A stretch of 64,000 nucleotides of DNA from Vallitalea pronyensis. GTDB lineage: Bacteria > Bacillota > Clostridia > Lachnospirales > Vallitaleaceae. A model generated the notes under the pieces. The model ran no database searches. It saw only the letters and a list, made by a program, of their open reading frames with translations, and was not told the origin of the DNA. The position numbers were made by a program, and so were the translations under genes. The DNA is taken from positions 5,165,001 through 5,229,000 of the forward strand of contig NZ_CP058649.1 of the NCBI RefSeq assembly GCF_018141445.1. Reading direction: 5' to 3'. Below, piece after piece: positions 27,108 to 36,153 of this stretch. Numbering within the stretch: position 1 is the stretch's first letter; the number at the start of each line of letters is the position of its first letter.

Positions 27108-28190
27108 TCAAGAAAATACATGTATTTTTTCAGTTTTAGGCTCCATCCAGACCTCTTTATCTAAAGGAAAGTTCATTTCCGGTTTTATCCGTACTGTTAA
27201 TAGCTCCCCACGTTTTACACCCCTAGGCAGTACCGATACATAATCATCTGAACCTAGTGTTTCCGTGACGATGGACATGCCTTGAAAAGCATTGTCAGCT
27301 TTTTGTGTTGATATGGTTATATCTTCAGGTCTTACACCTAAAGTAATAGGACCGCTTATCCCTTTTTCCTGTACTTTTGTTTGTAATACATGGTCAAATA
27401 TAAATGTACCATATTCCGACACAAATGTCATGTTTTCTTTGTCGCTATTCAATTGACCGGATATAAAGTTCATAGGTGGACTGCCTACAAAACCAGCTAC
27501 AAATTCATTGGCTGGGTTGTTATAGATTTCTGTAGGCGTGCCACATTGCATTAAATCCCCATCTTTTAATATGGCAATACGGTCACTCAGTGTCATGGCT
27601 TCCGCTTGGTCATGGGTTACGTAGATGATGGTTGCATTCAGTTCCTTATGAATGCGTTTTAATTCTAGACGCATCTTAATTCTTAGCTTGGCATCCAAGT
27701 TACTTAATGGTTCATCAAGTAAAAGTACATCTGGATCAAGAACCAATGCCCGCCCAAGAGCTACTCGCTGTCTTTGTCCTCCTGATAACTGAGCAGGTTT
27801 ACGGTCACCTAAGCCATCTAAATCCAACAAATCCAGTGCCCATTCAATTTTCTTCTTTCTCTCTGCTACAGGGACTTTTTGGATTTTTAAACCAAAACCA
27901 ATATTGGCAGCTACAGTCATATGGGGAAATAATGCATAGCTTTGAAAAACCATGGCTATGCCCCGTTCCCTTGGGGACAATGCGTTGGCTTTTTTATCAC
28001 CAATATACAGTTCACCGTGTGAAATCTCCTCAAGTCCGGCAATCATTCTCAAGGTTGTTGACTTACCACATCCTGATGGTCCTACAAAAGATACAAATTC
28101 TCCTGCTCTAACTTCCAAGCTCAACTTCTTAACTGCCTCAAATCCATTAGGATATACTTTTTTAATATGCTTTAATGTTAAACCTAACAT
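27108..28190 (-). CDS. Sugar ABC transporter ATP-binding protein, MsmK/UgpC type
   Basis: ATPase subunit of 360 residues. It has Walker A GPSGCGKST near residue 38, signature LSGGQRQRVALGRALV, Walker B VLLLDEPLSNLD, the switch His (YVTHDQAEAM) and a C-terminal TOBE/MOI regulatory domain (GVRPEDI). It energises the MalF/MalG-like permeases encoded directly upstream. As the only sugar ATPase in the window, it may also serve the LplBC-type transporter at the left edge, as MsmK-like proteins do elsewhere; that sharing is inference. AGGAGG precedes its ATG, 13 bases after the permease gene. Confidence 0.95.
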   Translation of the reverse strand: MLGLTLKHIKKVYPNGFEAVKKLSLEVRAGEFVSFVGPSGCGKSTTLRMIAGLEEISHGELYIGDKKANALSPRERGIAMVFQSYALFPHMTVAANIGFGLKIQKVPVAERKKKIEWALDLLDLDGLGDRKPAQLSGGQRQRVALGRALVLDPDVLLLDEPLSNLDAKLRIKMRLELKRIHKELNATIIYVTHDQAEAMTLSDRIAILKDGDLMQCGTPTEIYNNPANEFVAGFVGSPPMNFISGQLNSDKENMTFVSEYGTFIFDHVLQTKVQEKGISGPITLGVRPEDITISTQKADNAFQGMSIVTETLGSDDYVSVLPRGVKRGELLTVRIKPEMNFPLDKEVWMEPKTEKIHVFS

Positions 28191-28203
28191 GTTATCCTCC
28201 TAT

Positions 28204-29055
28204 CTATTTTACTGCACCTGCAGTGGACCCTGCAATCATGTATTTTTGAATAATAAACGTAAACACTATTACCGGTAATGACACAATCAGTGATAAGGTG
28301 GCTACAGAAACTGGACTTGGTGTGAATGCACCAAATACACTTCTTAAGTATACAGGTAATGGTAAGACACTAGCTGATGTTGTGGATGTTATAAAGTAAG
28401 AGAAAATAAACTCATTCCACGATAATAAAAACACATAAATTGCCCCTGCCGCCAGTCCTGGAACAGCTAGTGGTAAGATGACACGGGTAAAGGCATATAA
28501 TTTGCTTCCTCCCATAATCATGACCTGCTCTTCTAAATCCACAGGTATGGTTTCAAAAACACCTTGTGCAATATACACCACATAGGGTAAACCCAGTATG
28601 GTGTGGGATAAAGCCACTTTTAACTCGATGGGTAAATGATATAAAAATGAATTTGTAAAGATTGTCGCTACAGGTATAACCGCCGAAATATCTGGAATCA
28701 GTCGAATGGATAAGATGAGTACCAGTAAGACGGCTTTTCCATTAAACTTAAACCTGGCTAATGCATACGCAGCTGGTGCACCAATTAAAGTGGATAAGGT
28801 GACCGTTAATAAAGCAACTTTTATACTAAGGAATGCATTAGCCCAGAATCTGGTATCCGATAGGTAATAACGATACATATCCAGATTGGGTTTAAAGGGA
28901 AACCAAGGTACAGGATATTGACCACCTGTAATCCAACTGGCTCTATCGGAAATCGAATACTTAAACATAATATAAATAGGTAACAACACCAGCACAAGGC
29001 TCAAGATGATCATGAAAAACCATATTGTTTTTTGTACTGTCCATTTTTTTCTCAT
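28204..29055 (-). CDS. Sugar ABC transporter permease, MalG/UgpE type
   Basis: Inner membrane permease of 283 residues with about six hydrophobic segments. The first follows a short basic N-terminus at about residues 12-32. The EAA-loop region is MIMGGSKLYAFTRVILPLAVPGLAAG near residues 180-205, with LSWNEFIFSYF after it. It ends with the typical MALG-like C-terminus (IIQKYMIAGSTAGAVK). It forms the translocation pore with the MalF-like protein encoded 14 bases upstream and is driven by the downstream ATPase. A GGAGGCG ribosome binding site precedes the ATG. Confidence 0.94.
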   Translation of the reverse strand: MRKKWTVQKTIWFFMIILSLVLVLLPIYIMFKYSISDRASWITGGQYPVPWFPFKPNLDMYRYYLSDTRFWANAFLSIKVALLTVTLSTLIGAPAAYALARFKFNGKAVLLVLILSIRLIPDISAVIPVATIFTNSFLYHLPIELKVALSHTILGLPYVVYIAQGVFETIPVDLEEQVMIMGGSKLYAFTRVILPLAVPGLAAGAIYVFLLSWNEFIFSYFITSTTSASVLPLPVYLRSVFGAFTPSPVSVATLSLIVSLPVIVFTFIIQKYMIAGSTAGAVK

Positions 29056-29069
29056 TGATCTTCGCCTCC

Positions 29070-29954
29070 TTATGCTTTAACCAATAGATTATTTAGGTAT
29101 TTCAACAATTTGTTCAGTAAGAATGTCCCCACTAAAATGACGACTATAAGAATCATACCGATTGCTGCAGACATGCTTGGGTTTTGGAGTTGAATATAGT
29201 ATTTCTCAATTAAAACGCCTAAAACAGGGAACGTAGGCGCTAATATGTAAGGAAATATAAACTCTTTCCAAGCTTCTATGGAACGCAGTACAAGTACAGA
29301 TGATATAGCTGGCAGCATGGATGGCAAGGTAATGTAAAAAAAGTTTTGAATGGATGAAGCACCCATGGTCTTCGCCGCTTCATACTGGTCTTCACTAATG
29401 GCCTGTAATCCTGCTAACAGAATAAGCATGGAAATGGGGGTATCCCGCCAGACTTTACCAAATATCGATAGACCAATCGCCAAAGGCTCCTTACTGATAA
29501 AAGCAATCTCCGTGTTCACAACCTTTGGAAAAAAGCTGTATTGTCCTAATAAAAGGGACGATATATGACCACCTTGCGAAAACATTAATAACAAAATGGA
29601 TGTGGTGACAATGGTTGGTATAGCCAGTGGTAATAAAAACACACTTCGGACAACACCCCTACCCAGAAATTTTTTATTAACCAGCATAGCCGTAACCATA
29701 CCTGTTAATAGTTGAAGTGGTGTTGCGAAGATTACAAAATAAAAAGTTCTTAGAAAAGCTTCTTTAAATTCTTTTGATTCTGCCATCTCAATAAAATTTT
29801 GGATACCCATGGATGTTGCCATACCAGCCTCATAATGGGTAAACGCCAATTTAACTAAATAAAAAACGATGACGGAAAAGAACCCTAATAAAAAGAGTAT
29901 GGCTGGTAAGAGTGTCCAAATTAAGAAAGCATTCTTTTTTATTGCTTTTATCAT
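29070..29954 (-). CDS. Sugar ABC transporter permease, MalF/UgpA type
   Basis: Permease of 294 residues with six predicted membrane segments. The first is near residues 10-35. The EAA loop is EAAKTMGASSIQNFFYITLPSMLPAISS at about 195-222. It lacks the large extracytoplasmic loop of enterobacterial MalF, as is usual in Gram-positive systems. GGAGGG precedes the ATG at 29954. It is separated from the binding protein gene upstream by a strong hairpin, which commonly lets the binding protein be made in excess over the membrane subunits. Confidence 0.94.
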   Translation of the reverse strand: MIKAIKKNAFLIWTLLPAILFLLGFFSVIVFYLVKLAFTHYEAGMATSMGIQNFIEMAESKEFKEAFLRTFYFVIFATPLQLLTGMVTAMLVNKKFLGRGVVRSVFLLPLAIPTIVTTSILLLMFSQGGHISSLLLGQYSFFPKVVNTEIAFISKEPLAIGLSIFGKVWRDTPISMLILLAGLQAISEDQYEAAKTMGASSIQNFFYITLPSMLPAISSVLVLRSIEAWKEFIFPYILAPTFPVLGVLIEKYYIQLQNPSMSAAIGMILIVVILVGTFLLNKLLKYLNNLLVKA

Positions 29955-29978
29955 GTTTCCCTCCTACAAGGTTTAAAT

Positions 29979-30024
29979 GAGGCTGTCTCATGAAAGCAAA
30001 CAGATTCCATGAGACAGCCCATTC
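29979..30024. other. Intercistronic hairpin after the binding protein gene
   Basis: GGCTGTCTCATG and CATGAGACAGCC form a perfect 12-bp stem (arms about 29982-29993 and 30013-30024) between the binding protein and first permease genes. There is no strong T-run on the minus strand. It probably stabilises the upstream mRNA segment or attenuates transcription, giving unequal subunit expression. Confidence 0.65.
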
Positions 30025-30093
30025 TCATTATGCTTCATATATGAATACCCATGTTACTCACCTATGAAGCTTCGTACCAATATCGCTAATCCA

Positions 30094-31596
30094 TTATTTC
30101 TTCAGTATATCTGCTGCTTTTTTCGTATACGTTTCAAGCTGTGATTGTACGCTATCATGATTACCTGATACAACAATGTCAAACCAAGCGTCATTATATA
30201 ATTGGGCAATTTCAGGCCAGTTCAAATCCGTTGGTAAAGGCGTCACATCTGAATTAATCTGTTTAACAGCGTTCTCAAATACGTCCTTAATCCAATCCTC
30301 TTCAAAAGAACTGCCTAAGTCATCCATAATATCTTTTCGAACAGGCATCATGCCAAATGTTGAAGCTTCTGCTTTGTGATTCTCCGCATTGGTGATAAAC
30401 CTTGCTAATGCATAGGATAACTTGGCATCGGGTGTTGATTTGGGGATACCCCACCACCAGCCACCTAACTGTGATGCATGTTTACCCATACGTGCTGGTT
30501 TTCCATCTGCCATGTCAAGGGATGCACCTGCTGGCATAATGGCAACCCCCATATCATCAGGATTAGCTAAGAAACCTGTCATGGATGGGTCTGTTCCCCC
30601 ATGAATAAAGAATGCGTCAATCTGATGCATGAATGCTAAATACACTTTTCCTGCTGCCATAGCTTTCCAGATACCACCGCCAGACCAGCCTTCTTCCCAC
30701 ATACCTGGGTTATATAACCCATTCTCTTTCATGAACACTTCCCATTCATAAGCATCAACAATCCCTTGACCTGTCATGTGAAGGACTTCTTCTTGGGAAG
30801 CACCTGCTTGAAAAGCTTTGGTCACAAGCTCTGTTGTGGTACCAGCATAATCTTTTCCCCGGTGAGCTATACGCGGTTCTTTCATACCATTCATTTCTGT
30901 ATTTGCCCAATAGTAACCAGCAACTGCCAGATCGTACCAATCCCATGCATTAGGGTCAGCTTCTAATGTATAATCTGAAGGCAAGCCAAAACCGTTTTCT
31001 GCTTTAAACATAGCCTGTATAGCATCTTTCATCGGTTCCCAGTTAGCCACGGCATCCTCTACAGCAGATTTTAAGTATAACAAGGTATTGGTTTCAAGTT
31101 TTCGAGGTATGTAATAAGGTTCCCCATCAATGGTTCCTAATGCTACTGCTTCTTCCAGATAATCGCCTAAATCAGACGCAACATCAACCCCGTCAATCTC
31201 ATTAAGACGCATCATAAAGCCTTTTTTAGCCAATGGGGTCACCATAGAATCTCCAGTTTTTACGAGTCCTATGGTATTTTCTTTATCAAGTTCTAAAATT
31301 TGCTGTAAGTCAACCACATTTTCAAAGGTTCGTACATTGATTTTAACACCATGCTGCTGTTCAAACTTCTTAATGATATTTTCTCTAAACCATTTGTCTT
31401 GGGACTCCATCATACGGATATATACGGTCATTTCCTTTGCATCAAAGGTAAGCGTATCCTTATCCTGTTCTTGTCCCTGAGATGAATCTGATGATGAAGG
31501 TGTTTTCTGTGAATCTCCCTTTTCTTTGTCACCTGTACACCCCACAACACTTAACATAAGTAACAATGTCATAAATAGTGATAATATTTTTCGCAT
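30094..31596 (-). CDS. Extracellular sugar-binding lipoprotein of the mannoside ABC transporter
   Basis: Lipoprotein of 500 residues, first gene of the mannoside operon. The ATG at 31596 is preferred because GGAGG lies six bases upstream; the ATG at 31602 overlaps that site. The signal peptide ends in lipobox SVVGC with the modified Cys at residue 20. A Ser/Gln/Asp-rich linker follows, then a family 1 solute-binding fold (MTVYIRMMESQDKWFRENII, KGFMMRLNEIDGVD, GEPYYIPRKLETNTLLYL, GGWWWGIPKSTPDAKLSYALARF). Clusters of Trp and aromatic residues suit sugar stacking. The downstream GH38 enzyme suggests alpha-mannosides as ligand; this is inference from context. Confidence 0.93.
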   Translation of the reverse strand: MRKILSLFMTLLLMLSVVGCTGDKEKGDSQKTPSSSDSSQGQEQDKDTLTFDAKEMTVYIRMMESQDKWFRENIIKKFEQQHGVKINVRTFENVVDLQQILELDKENTIGLVKTGDSMVTPLAKKGFMMRLNEIDGVDVASDLGDYLEEAVALGTIDGEPYYIPRKLETNTLLYLKSAVEDAVANWEPMKDAIQAMFKAENGFGLPSDYTLEADPNAWDWYDLAVAGYYWANTEMNGMKEPRIAHRGKDYAGTTTELVTKAFQAGASQEEVLHMTGQGIVDAYEWEVFMKENGLYNPGMWEEGWSGGGIWKAMAAGKVYLAFMHQIDAFFIHGGTDPSMTGFLANPDDMGVAIMPAGASLDMADGKPARMGKHASQLGGWWWGIPKSTPDAKLSYALARFITNAENHKAEASTFGMMPVRKDIMDDLGSSFEEDWIKDVFENAVKQINSDVTPLPTDLNWPEIAQLYNDAWFDIVVSGNHDSVQSQLETYTKKAADILKK

Positions 31597-31725
31597 AACC
31601 ATCCTCCTTTTTATTTAACTTTTCTAATATAAACCCTGTGAATACACTAGAAAAATGTTTAACCATCCCATTTATTTGTGAAATATAATGCAATTGACTA
31701 CGTGTTTTGTCATGAGCATAGTGTT

Positions 31726-31754
31726 ATTTTAGCACTGTAAAAACGTTTTTTCAA
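31726..31754 (-). promoter_or_regulatory. Promoter of the alpha-mannoside operon with embedded LacI-type operator
   Basis: On the minus strand TTGAAA (31754-31749) and TAAAAT (31731-31726) are separated by exactly 17 bases. The spacer holds the palindrome core AAAAACGTTTTT (31739-31750), flanked by TG and CA. Repressor bound there would block RNA polymerase. The predicted transcript begins about 120 bases before the binding protein start codon. Confidence 0.7.
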
Positions 31755-31853
31755 GTATTTATTTATTTTATCTATTTTTTTGTATATAATTAACATATTT
31801 AAAAATAATTTTAGTATATTTTTTTAATTTATAAGCTTTTAAAATTCATTTTA

Positions 31854-31871
31854 TGAGAAAACGTTTTTACA
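31854..31871. promoter_or_regulatory. Upstream auxiliary LacI-type operator
   Basis: TGAGAAAACGTTTTTACA, centred on ACGT at 31861-31864, lies 118 bases upstream of the operator inside the promoter. The spacing would allow a DNA loop between repressor dimers. The rest of the 465-base gap between the two genes (31597-32061) is very AT-rich and has no gene that I can see. Confidence 0.6.
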
Positions 31872-32061
31872 AAAGTTTATTAAGTTATAATTATTATTCT
31901 TTCTATGGTAACCGTTATTAACTTGTAAACGCCTATACTACTTGTAGCATTGGTGTTACTAACTCTATTTTATAGGTCTTAATTAATATTGTATTTTGAA
32001 ATAAACATCTTGTATAATTATAGTTAGATACATATACAAATGATATGGGAGGATTAGATCC

Positions 32062-32562
32062 ATGAAAAAACAAGTAACGGATTTTAAAAGTTGTCTTAAG
32101 ACAATGCCAGATATACTGGTTTCATGCCGAAGCAAAGATGGTCAAGACAATGCTTTGGCTGTAGCGTATGCTTGTAATTGCAGCTATGATCCACCAATGG
32201 TGATGGTAGGTATTGTACCCAGCCGATATTCTTATCATATGATTAAAGAAACGGGTGTTTTTGTTGTAAATCTTGTAACGGAAGCCTTAAGAAAAGAATA
32301 TGCTTATTTGGGAAGCCATAGCGGAAGAGATGAAGATAAATTAAAGGCATTAGATATGAAAATAGGTGAGGGAAAAAAAGTCAATGCCCCTCTACTCTTA
32401 GATTGTCCTGTCAACATTGAATGCACCGTCGTTGATTCCATTAAAACAGGATCCCATGAAATGTTTGTCGGCAAGGTAGCATATATTCATGCACACGAAG
32501 AACTCATCCAAGAAAATGGAAGACTTGATTTTTCTAAAATAAACATTATAAAATTCAGATAA
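32062..32562 (+). CDS. Flavin reductase family protein (FMN-binding split barrel)
   Basis: Cytoplasmic flavoprotein of 166 residues with the flavin reductase-like/split-barrel fold: MPDILVSCRSKDGQDNALAVAYACNCSYDPPMVMVGIVPSRYSYHMI is represented by the conserved pieces NALAVAYACN, PPMVMVGI and RYSYHMI. FVVNLVTE follows, and the C-terminal half has the SGRDEDKL and LLDCPVNIECTV segments. Members bind FMN and either reduce free flavin or serve as small oxidoreductases in anaerobes. GGGAGGA precedes the ATG. It is monocistronic and divergent from the mannoside operon; a TATAAT at 32013-32018 is a plausible -10 box. The specific role is unknown. Confidence 0.9.
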   Translation: MKKQVTDFKSCLKTMPDILVSCRSKDGQDNALAVAYACNCSYDPPMVMVGIVPSRYSYHMIKETGVFVVNLVTEALRKEYAYLGSHSGRDEDKLKALDMKIGEGKKVNAPLLLDCPVNIECTVVDSIKTGSHEMFVGKVAYIHAHEELIQENGRLDFSKINIIKFR

Positions 32563-32591
32563 GATTATGTTTCAGATGTCAAACCATGAAC

Positions 32592-32633
32592 CAAAAAAGA
32601 ACTGCCAGATTTGTGTAGTTAAACTCTGGCAGT
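32592..32633 (-). terminator. Rho-independent terminator downstream of the GH3 gene
   Basis: Read on the minus strand, ACTGCCAGA and TCTGGCAGT pair around a 15-base loop and are followed by TTCTTTTTTGG. It also sits after the convergent flavin reductase gene, but has no T-run in that direction. Confidence 0.8.
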
Positions 32634-32723
32634 CCATAGCTCTATACCTGTTATAAACTTTAAATCCCTATGGTCATTTTTATCATTAAGATCAAGTTTG
32701 CTTCAAATGTTACTTTATTATTT

Positions 32724-34964
32724 CTATGCATTTAACTGCTCTAATAAATTTTCCAGATCATTTTCATCCATGCCACCAAACATCATCATAGCTCTCAAGG
32801 TACTTGTAGAGCCCATTTCTTCTATGGCGTCACCATCAAATAAATTACTACCAGCAAACATGTCTCTCATTTTGCCAAAAATCTGTTGTACAACTTGTGC
32901 ACCTACTGGATGTTGGGCTATATCACCAAGAACAGAATTTCTGGTGTATACTTTTTTGATGTTAACGGTTGAATTAACTTTAATGGACGTACTAAGTGGT
33001 AAGTTGGCGGACGAAGCCCCTACTAATATGTCAAATTCACCTGTTTCTACATGCCAATCCTTAATCCCAACATGGTAATAAGCAAAAGCACGTTTACTTA
33101 ATGTAAAGACCACTTTTTTTGATTCTCCAGGGGCAAGTTCCACTTTTGCAAATTCTTTTAGTTCTTTGTCTGGTCGGATAACGGATGATACCTTATCCCT
33201 CACATACAGTTGTACAACTTCTCTACCTGTTCGGTCACCGGTATTCTTAACTGTAACCGTTACATTTACTTGATCTGTATCGGCTATTTCGTCTTTATCT
33301 ACTTGTATATCGGTGTATTCAAAGGTGGTGTAGCTAAGTCCAAATCCAAATGGGAATAAGGGTTTCATTTCCTTAGCATCATAATAGCGATAGCCAACAA
33401 ATAAGCCTTCTTGATAAGAAACTTTATCTTCTTTTCCCGGGAAATTTAATGCAGATGGATTATCTTTTAATTTAATAGGGAAAGTTTCTGCTAATTTTCC
33501 AGATGGATTCGCCATGCCATATAATAGTTCCGCTACTGCTGCTCCCCCTGCTTGGCCGCCTAAATAGCCTTCTAATACAGCTCTGACATGATTCAGCCAA
33601 GGCATTTCAATGGGTGAACCGTTGGCCAATACCACCACGATGTTTTCATTGACTTCACTTAACGCCTCAATTAGCTGCACCTGATTTTTGGGCATTTGCA
33701 TATGTTTTCTATCATAGCCTTCTGACTCATATCGGTCAGGAAGCCCTACAAAAACAACAACCACTTCATTGTCTCTGGCACATTGAATGGCTTCTGCTAC
33801 CAATGTTTCACAAGGTTCATCGGCCTGTAAATCATAACCTTGTGCGTAACAGATTGAACTGATTTTTTCTATTTCCTCATAGGCATTGTGCAAATAAATG
33901 GGGTTAATATGTGAACTTCCTCCACCTTGAAATCTTGGGGTTTTAGCTAGCTCTCCAATGACAGCAACTTTTTGTTTGTTATGAAGAGGCAAGATTTGGT
34001 GATCATTTTTAAGAAGCACCATACACTCCGAAGCTACATTTTTTGCTAAAGTATCATGTTCTTCTTTATTAAAGGTCATTTCTTTAGCTTCTTCTGTCCC
34101 TTTAAATGCTAATGATAAAACCCGTTCAACAACTTTGTCTAATGCTTCCATGGTCAGCTTGCCATTATTCACAGCATCAATAATCCTTTTGTCATTGCGT
34201 CCACCATTACCAGGCATTTCTAAATCCATACCGGCTTTTATGCCTTCAACGCGGTCATCTTCTGCTCCCCAGTCAGAAACAACTAAACCTTCATATCCCC
34301 AGTCATCTCTTAATATTTCTGTCAATAAACGATAATTATCTGGGCAATACGTACCGTTTAACTTATTGTAAGCACACATCACAGTCCAAGGCTTTGCTTC
34401 TTTTATAGCTGTTTCAAAGCTTGCCAAATATATCTCCCTTAGGGTTCTTTCATCCACAAGTGTATCCACACTCATTCTTTTGTATTCTTGATTATTGGCA
34501 GCAAAATGCTTAATGGATGTTCCAACGCCTTGGCTTTGTACCCCCATAATGTAATGTTTTGCTATCTGAGAAGATAAGTAGGGGTCTTCTGAAAAATATT
34601 CAAAATTTCTGCCACATAATGGCGATCGTTTAATATTGGCTCCTGGACCTAGCAATACGGCCACATTTTCTGTTTGGGCTTCTTCCCCTAATGCTACACC
34701 TACTTTTCCAATTAAATCCCGATCCCAAGAGGATGCAAGTGTAACACCTGCTGGGAAACATGTTGCCGGTACAGATTCATTCATACCTAGGTGGTCCACG
34801 TCAACAGCTTGTTTTCTTAACCCATGAGGTCCGTCAGATACCATAATGGATGGTACACCTAATCTATCAATGGGTTTTGTTGTCCAAAAGTCTTGTCCAG
34901 AACATAAGGATGCCTTTTCTTCAAGTGTCAGTTGAGATAAGATGTTTTTCACGTTTTCCTTCAT
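32724..34964 (-). CDS. Glycoside hydrolase family 3 (beta-glucosidase/xylosidase type)
   Basis: Cytoplasmic glycosidase of 746 residues; no signal peptide. The start is set at the ATG at 34964, with GGAGGG six bases upstream. The N-terminal GH3 barrel includes GPGANIKRSPLCGRNFEYFSEDP, KHFAANNQEYKRM and the nucleophile motif GLVVSDWGAEDD. The C-terminal GH3 domain has GGGSSHINP and VVVFVGLPDRYESEGYDR. A fibronectin-III-like domain (REVVQLYVRDKVSSVIRPDKEL) follows, then an extra tail of about 65 residues. It hydrolyses terminal beta-linked sugars of imported oligosaccharides; glucose or xylose specificity cannot be settled. It is divergent from an AraC-type regulator gene that probably controls it. 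Confidence 0.95.
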   Translation of the reverse strand: MKENVKNILSQLTLEEKASLCSGQDFWTTKPIDRLGVPSIMVSDGPHGLRKQAVDVDHLGMNESVPATCFPAGVTLASSWDRDLIGKVGVALGEEAQTENVAVLLGPGANIKRSPLCGRNFEYFSEDPYLSSQIAKHYIMGVQSQGVGTSIKHFAANNQEYKRMSVDTLVDERTLREIYLASFETAIKEAKPWTVMCAYNKLNGTYCPDNYRLLTEILRDDWGYEGLVVSDWGAEDDRVEGIKAGMDLEMPGNGGRNDKRIIDAVNNGKLTMEALDKVVERVLSLAFKGTEEAKEMTFNKEEHDTLAKNVASECMVLLKNDHQILPLHNKQKVAVIGELAKTPRFQGGGSSHINPIYLHNAYEEIEKISSICYAQGYDLQADEPCETLVAEAIQCARDNEVVVVFVGLPDRYESEGYDRKHMQMPKNQVQLIEALSEVNENIVVVLANGSPIEMPWLNHVRAVLEGYLGGQAGGAAVAELLYGMANPSGKLAETFPIKLKDNPSALNFPGKEDKVSYQEGLFVGYRYYDAKEMKPLFPFGFGLSYTTFEYTDIQVDKDEIADTDQVNVTVTVKNTGDRTGREVVQLYVRDKVSSVIRPDKELKEFAKVELAPGESKKVVFTLSKRAFAYYHVGIKDWHVETGEFDILVGASSANLPLSTSIKVNSTVNIKKVYTRNSVLGDIAQHPVGAQVVQQIFGKMRDMFAGSNLFDGDAIEEMGSTSTLRAMMMFGGMDENDLENLLEQLNA

Positions 34965-35091
34965 AATGACCCTCCAATACATTATTTTGCTTAAATGGCT
35001 CCATTACTTCATTCATACTTTTATCAAACACAACGAGGCTAACATATTTCGTATAGTCCATGATTTTCCTTTAAGATGGGTTATGCTAACA

Positions 35092-35120
35092 TTGTTGTTT
35101 TTAGCTCGCTATGCTATAAT
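35092..35120 (+). promoter_or_regulatory. Promoter of the AraC-type gene divergent from GH3
   Basis: TTGTTG and TATAAT separated by 17 bases, giving an untranslated leader of about 95 bases before the GTG start at 35221. Confidence 0.55.
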
Positions 35121-35220
35121 AACACTAATGATTCTGGTTTTATTATAATAAAATGTAACCTGTTAATCTATCAAGATTATTACCGTTTTTTATTCATTTT
35201 TTACTTTTGGAGGGGATCAT

Positions 35221-36036
35221 GTGTTTATAGGGAATATGAACTTCAGTCAAATTTTCCATACATCTAACATGACCGATATGTTATTAGAGGAAGAACGGGC
35301 ATTTCAAAACATAGGGGAAACATCCCATTACCCTTATGCATTAGAGAAGAAGCTCTATCAAGCCATTCTAGAGGGTAACTTAGAGGAAATTGAAAATCTT
35401 GGCTATGCATATAGCACTTACTCGCCGTCTGTTTTATGTCGTAATAATTCTTTACGCTCACTAAAAAACAACTTAATCTGTAACTGTACAGTGGTTACAA
35501 GAATTGCTATTGAAGCAGGCTTAGATGAAAAATACGCCTTCTTTTTAAGCGACCTCTATATTAACAAAATTGAGTCTCTTCATCAAAAAGAAACCCTTTT
35601 AAATCTCAACTCTGTTATGATATTCGACTTTATTAGCCATACAAAAAATAGCGTAGCTACCCACATGAATAACTACGCACCACTTACTCAGAAAATTATT
35701 AAATATGTTAGCAAAAATTTATACAAGAATTTTAGCCTTAAGGATGTAGCCAATCATGTCAATGCCAATAGCAGTTACTTATCCAGAATGTTTAAGAAAG
35801 ATGTCGGCATGAGTTTTACCCAATACATTCATACCAACAGAATAAAGAAAGCACAACATCTGATCTTGTTTTCCAATCTATCCTTAATCGAAATCTCTAC
35901 AAAATTAGGCTATACCACCCAAAGTCATTTTAGTAAAACCTTTAAGCAAATAACAGGCATTACACCCAATCAATTTAAGCAAAATCAAAAATCCCATAGC
36001 CTATTACATGAACCTAGCAAGGAATCAAAAGCTTAA
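35221..36036 (+). CDS. AraC family transcriptional regulator without cupin domain
   Basis: Regulator of 271 residues. It starts with GTG at 35221, preceded by GGAGGGG at the right distance. The N-terminal 165 residues are helical and lack the usual cupin; segments such as NNSLRSLKNNLICNCTVVTR and EKYAFFLSDLYINKIE resemble the sensor part of YSIRK-type AraC regulators. The C-terminal double helix-turn-helix is typical (LKDVANHVNANSSYLSRMFKKDVG and LGYTTQSHFSKTFKQITG). Its position suggests control of the divergent GH3 gene. What it senses is unknown. A bidirectional terminator follows. Confidence 0.9.
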   Translation: MFIGNMNFSQIFHTSNMTDMLLEEERAFQNIGETSHYPYALEKKLYQAILEGNLEEIENLGYAYSTYSPSVLCRNNSLRSLKNNLICNCTVVTRIAIEAGLDEKYAFFLSDLYINKIESLHQKETLLNLNSVMIFDFISHTKNSVATHMNNYAPLTQKIIKYVSKNLYKNFSLKDVANHVNANSSYLSRMFKKDVGMSFTQYIHTNRIKKAQHLILFSNLSLIEISTKLGYTTQSHFSKTFKQITGITPNQFKQNQKSHSLLHEPSKESKA

Positions 36037-36068
36037 AGAAATAACTTATTGTCGTGCACCTTTTATAT

Positions 36069-36102
36069 AGCAAAAAAACTAGCTCATGACTAGTTTTTTG
36101 CT
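36069..36102. terminator. Bidirectional terminator between AraC regulator and UroD-like gene
   Basis: AGCAAAAAAACTAG and CTAGTTTTTTGCT form a stem around a short loop; the A-run and T-run inside the arms allow function in both directions. Confidence 0.75.
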
Positions 36103-36153
36103 CGTTACCTTAATATTGGTTAAAAGGATGTTATTCTTAATAGGCTACAGGGA

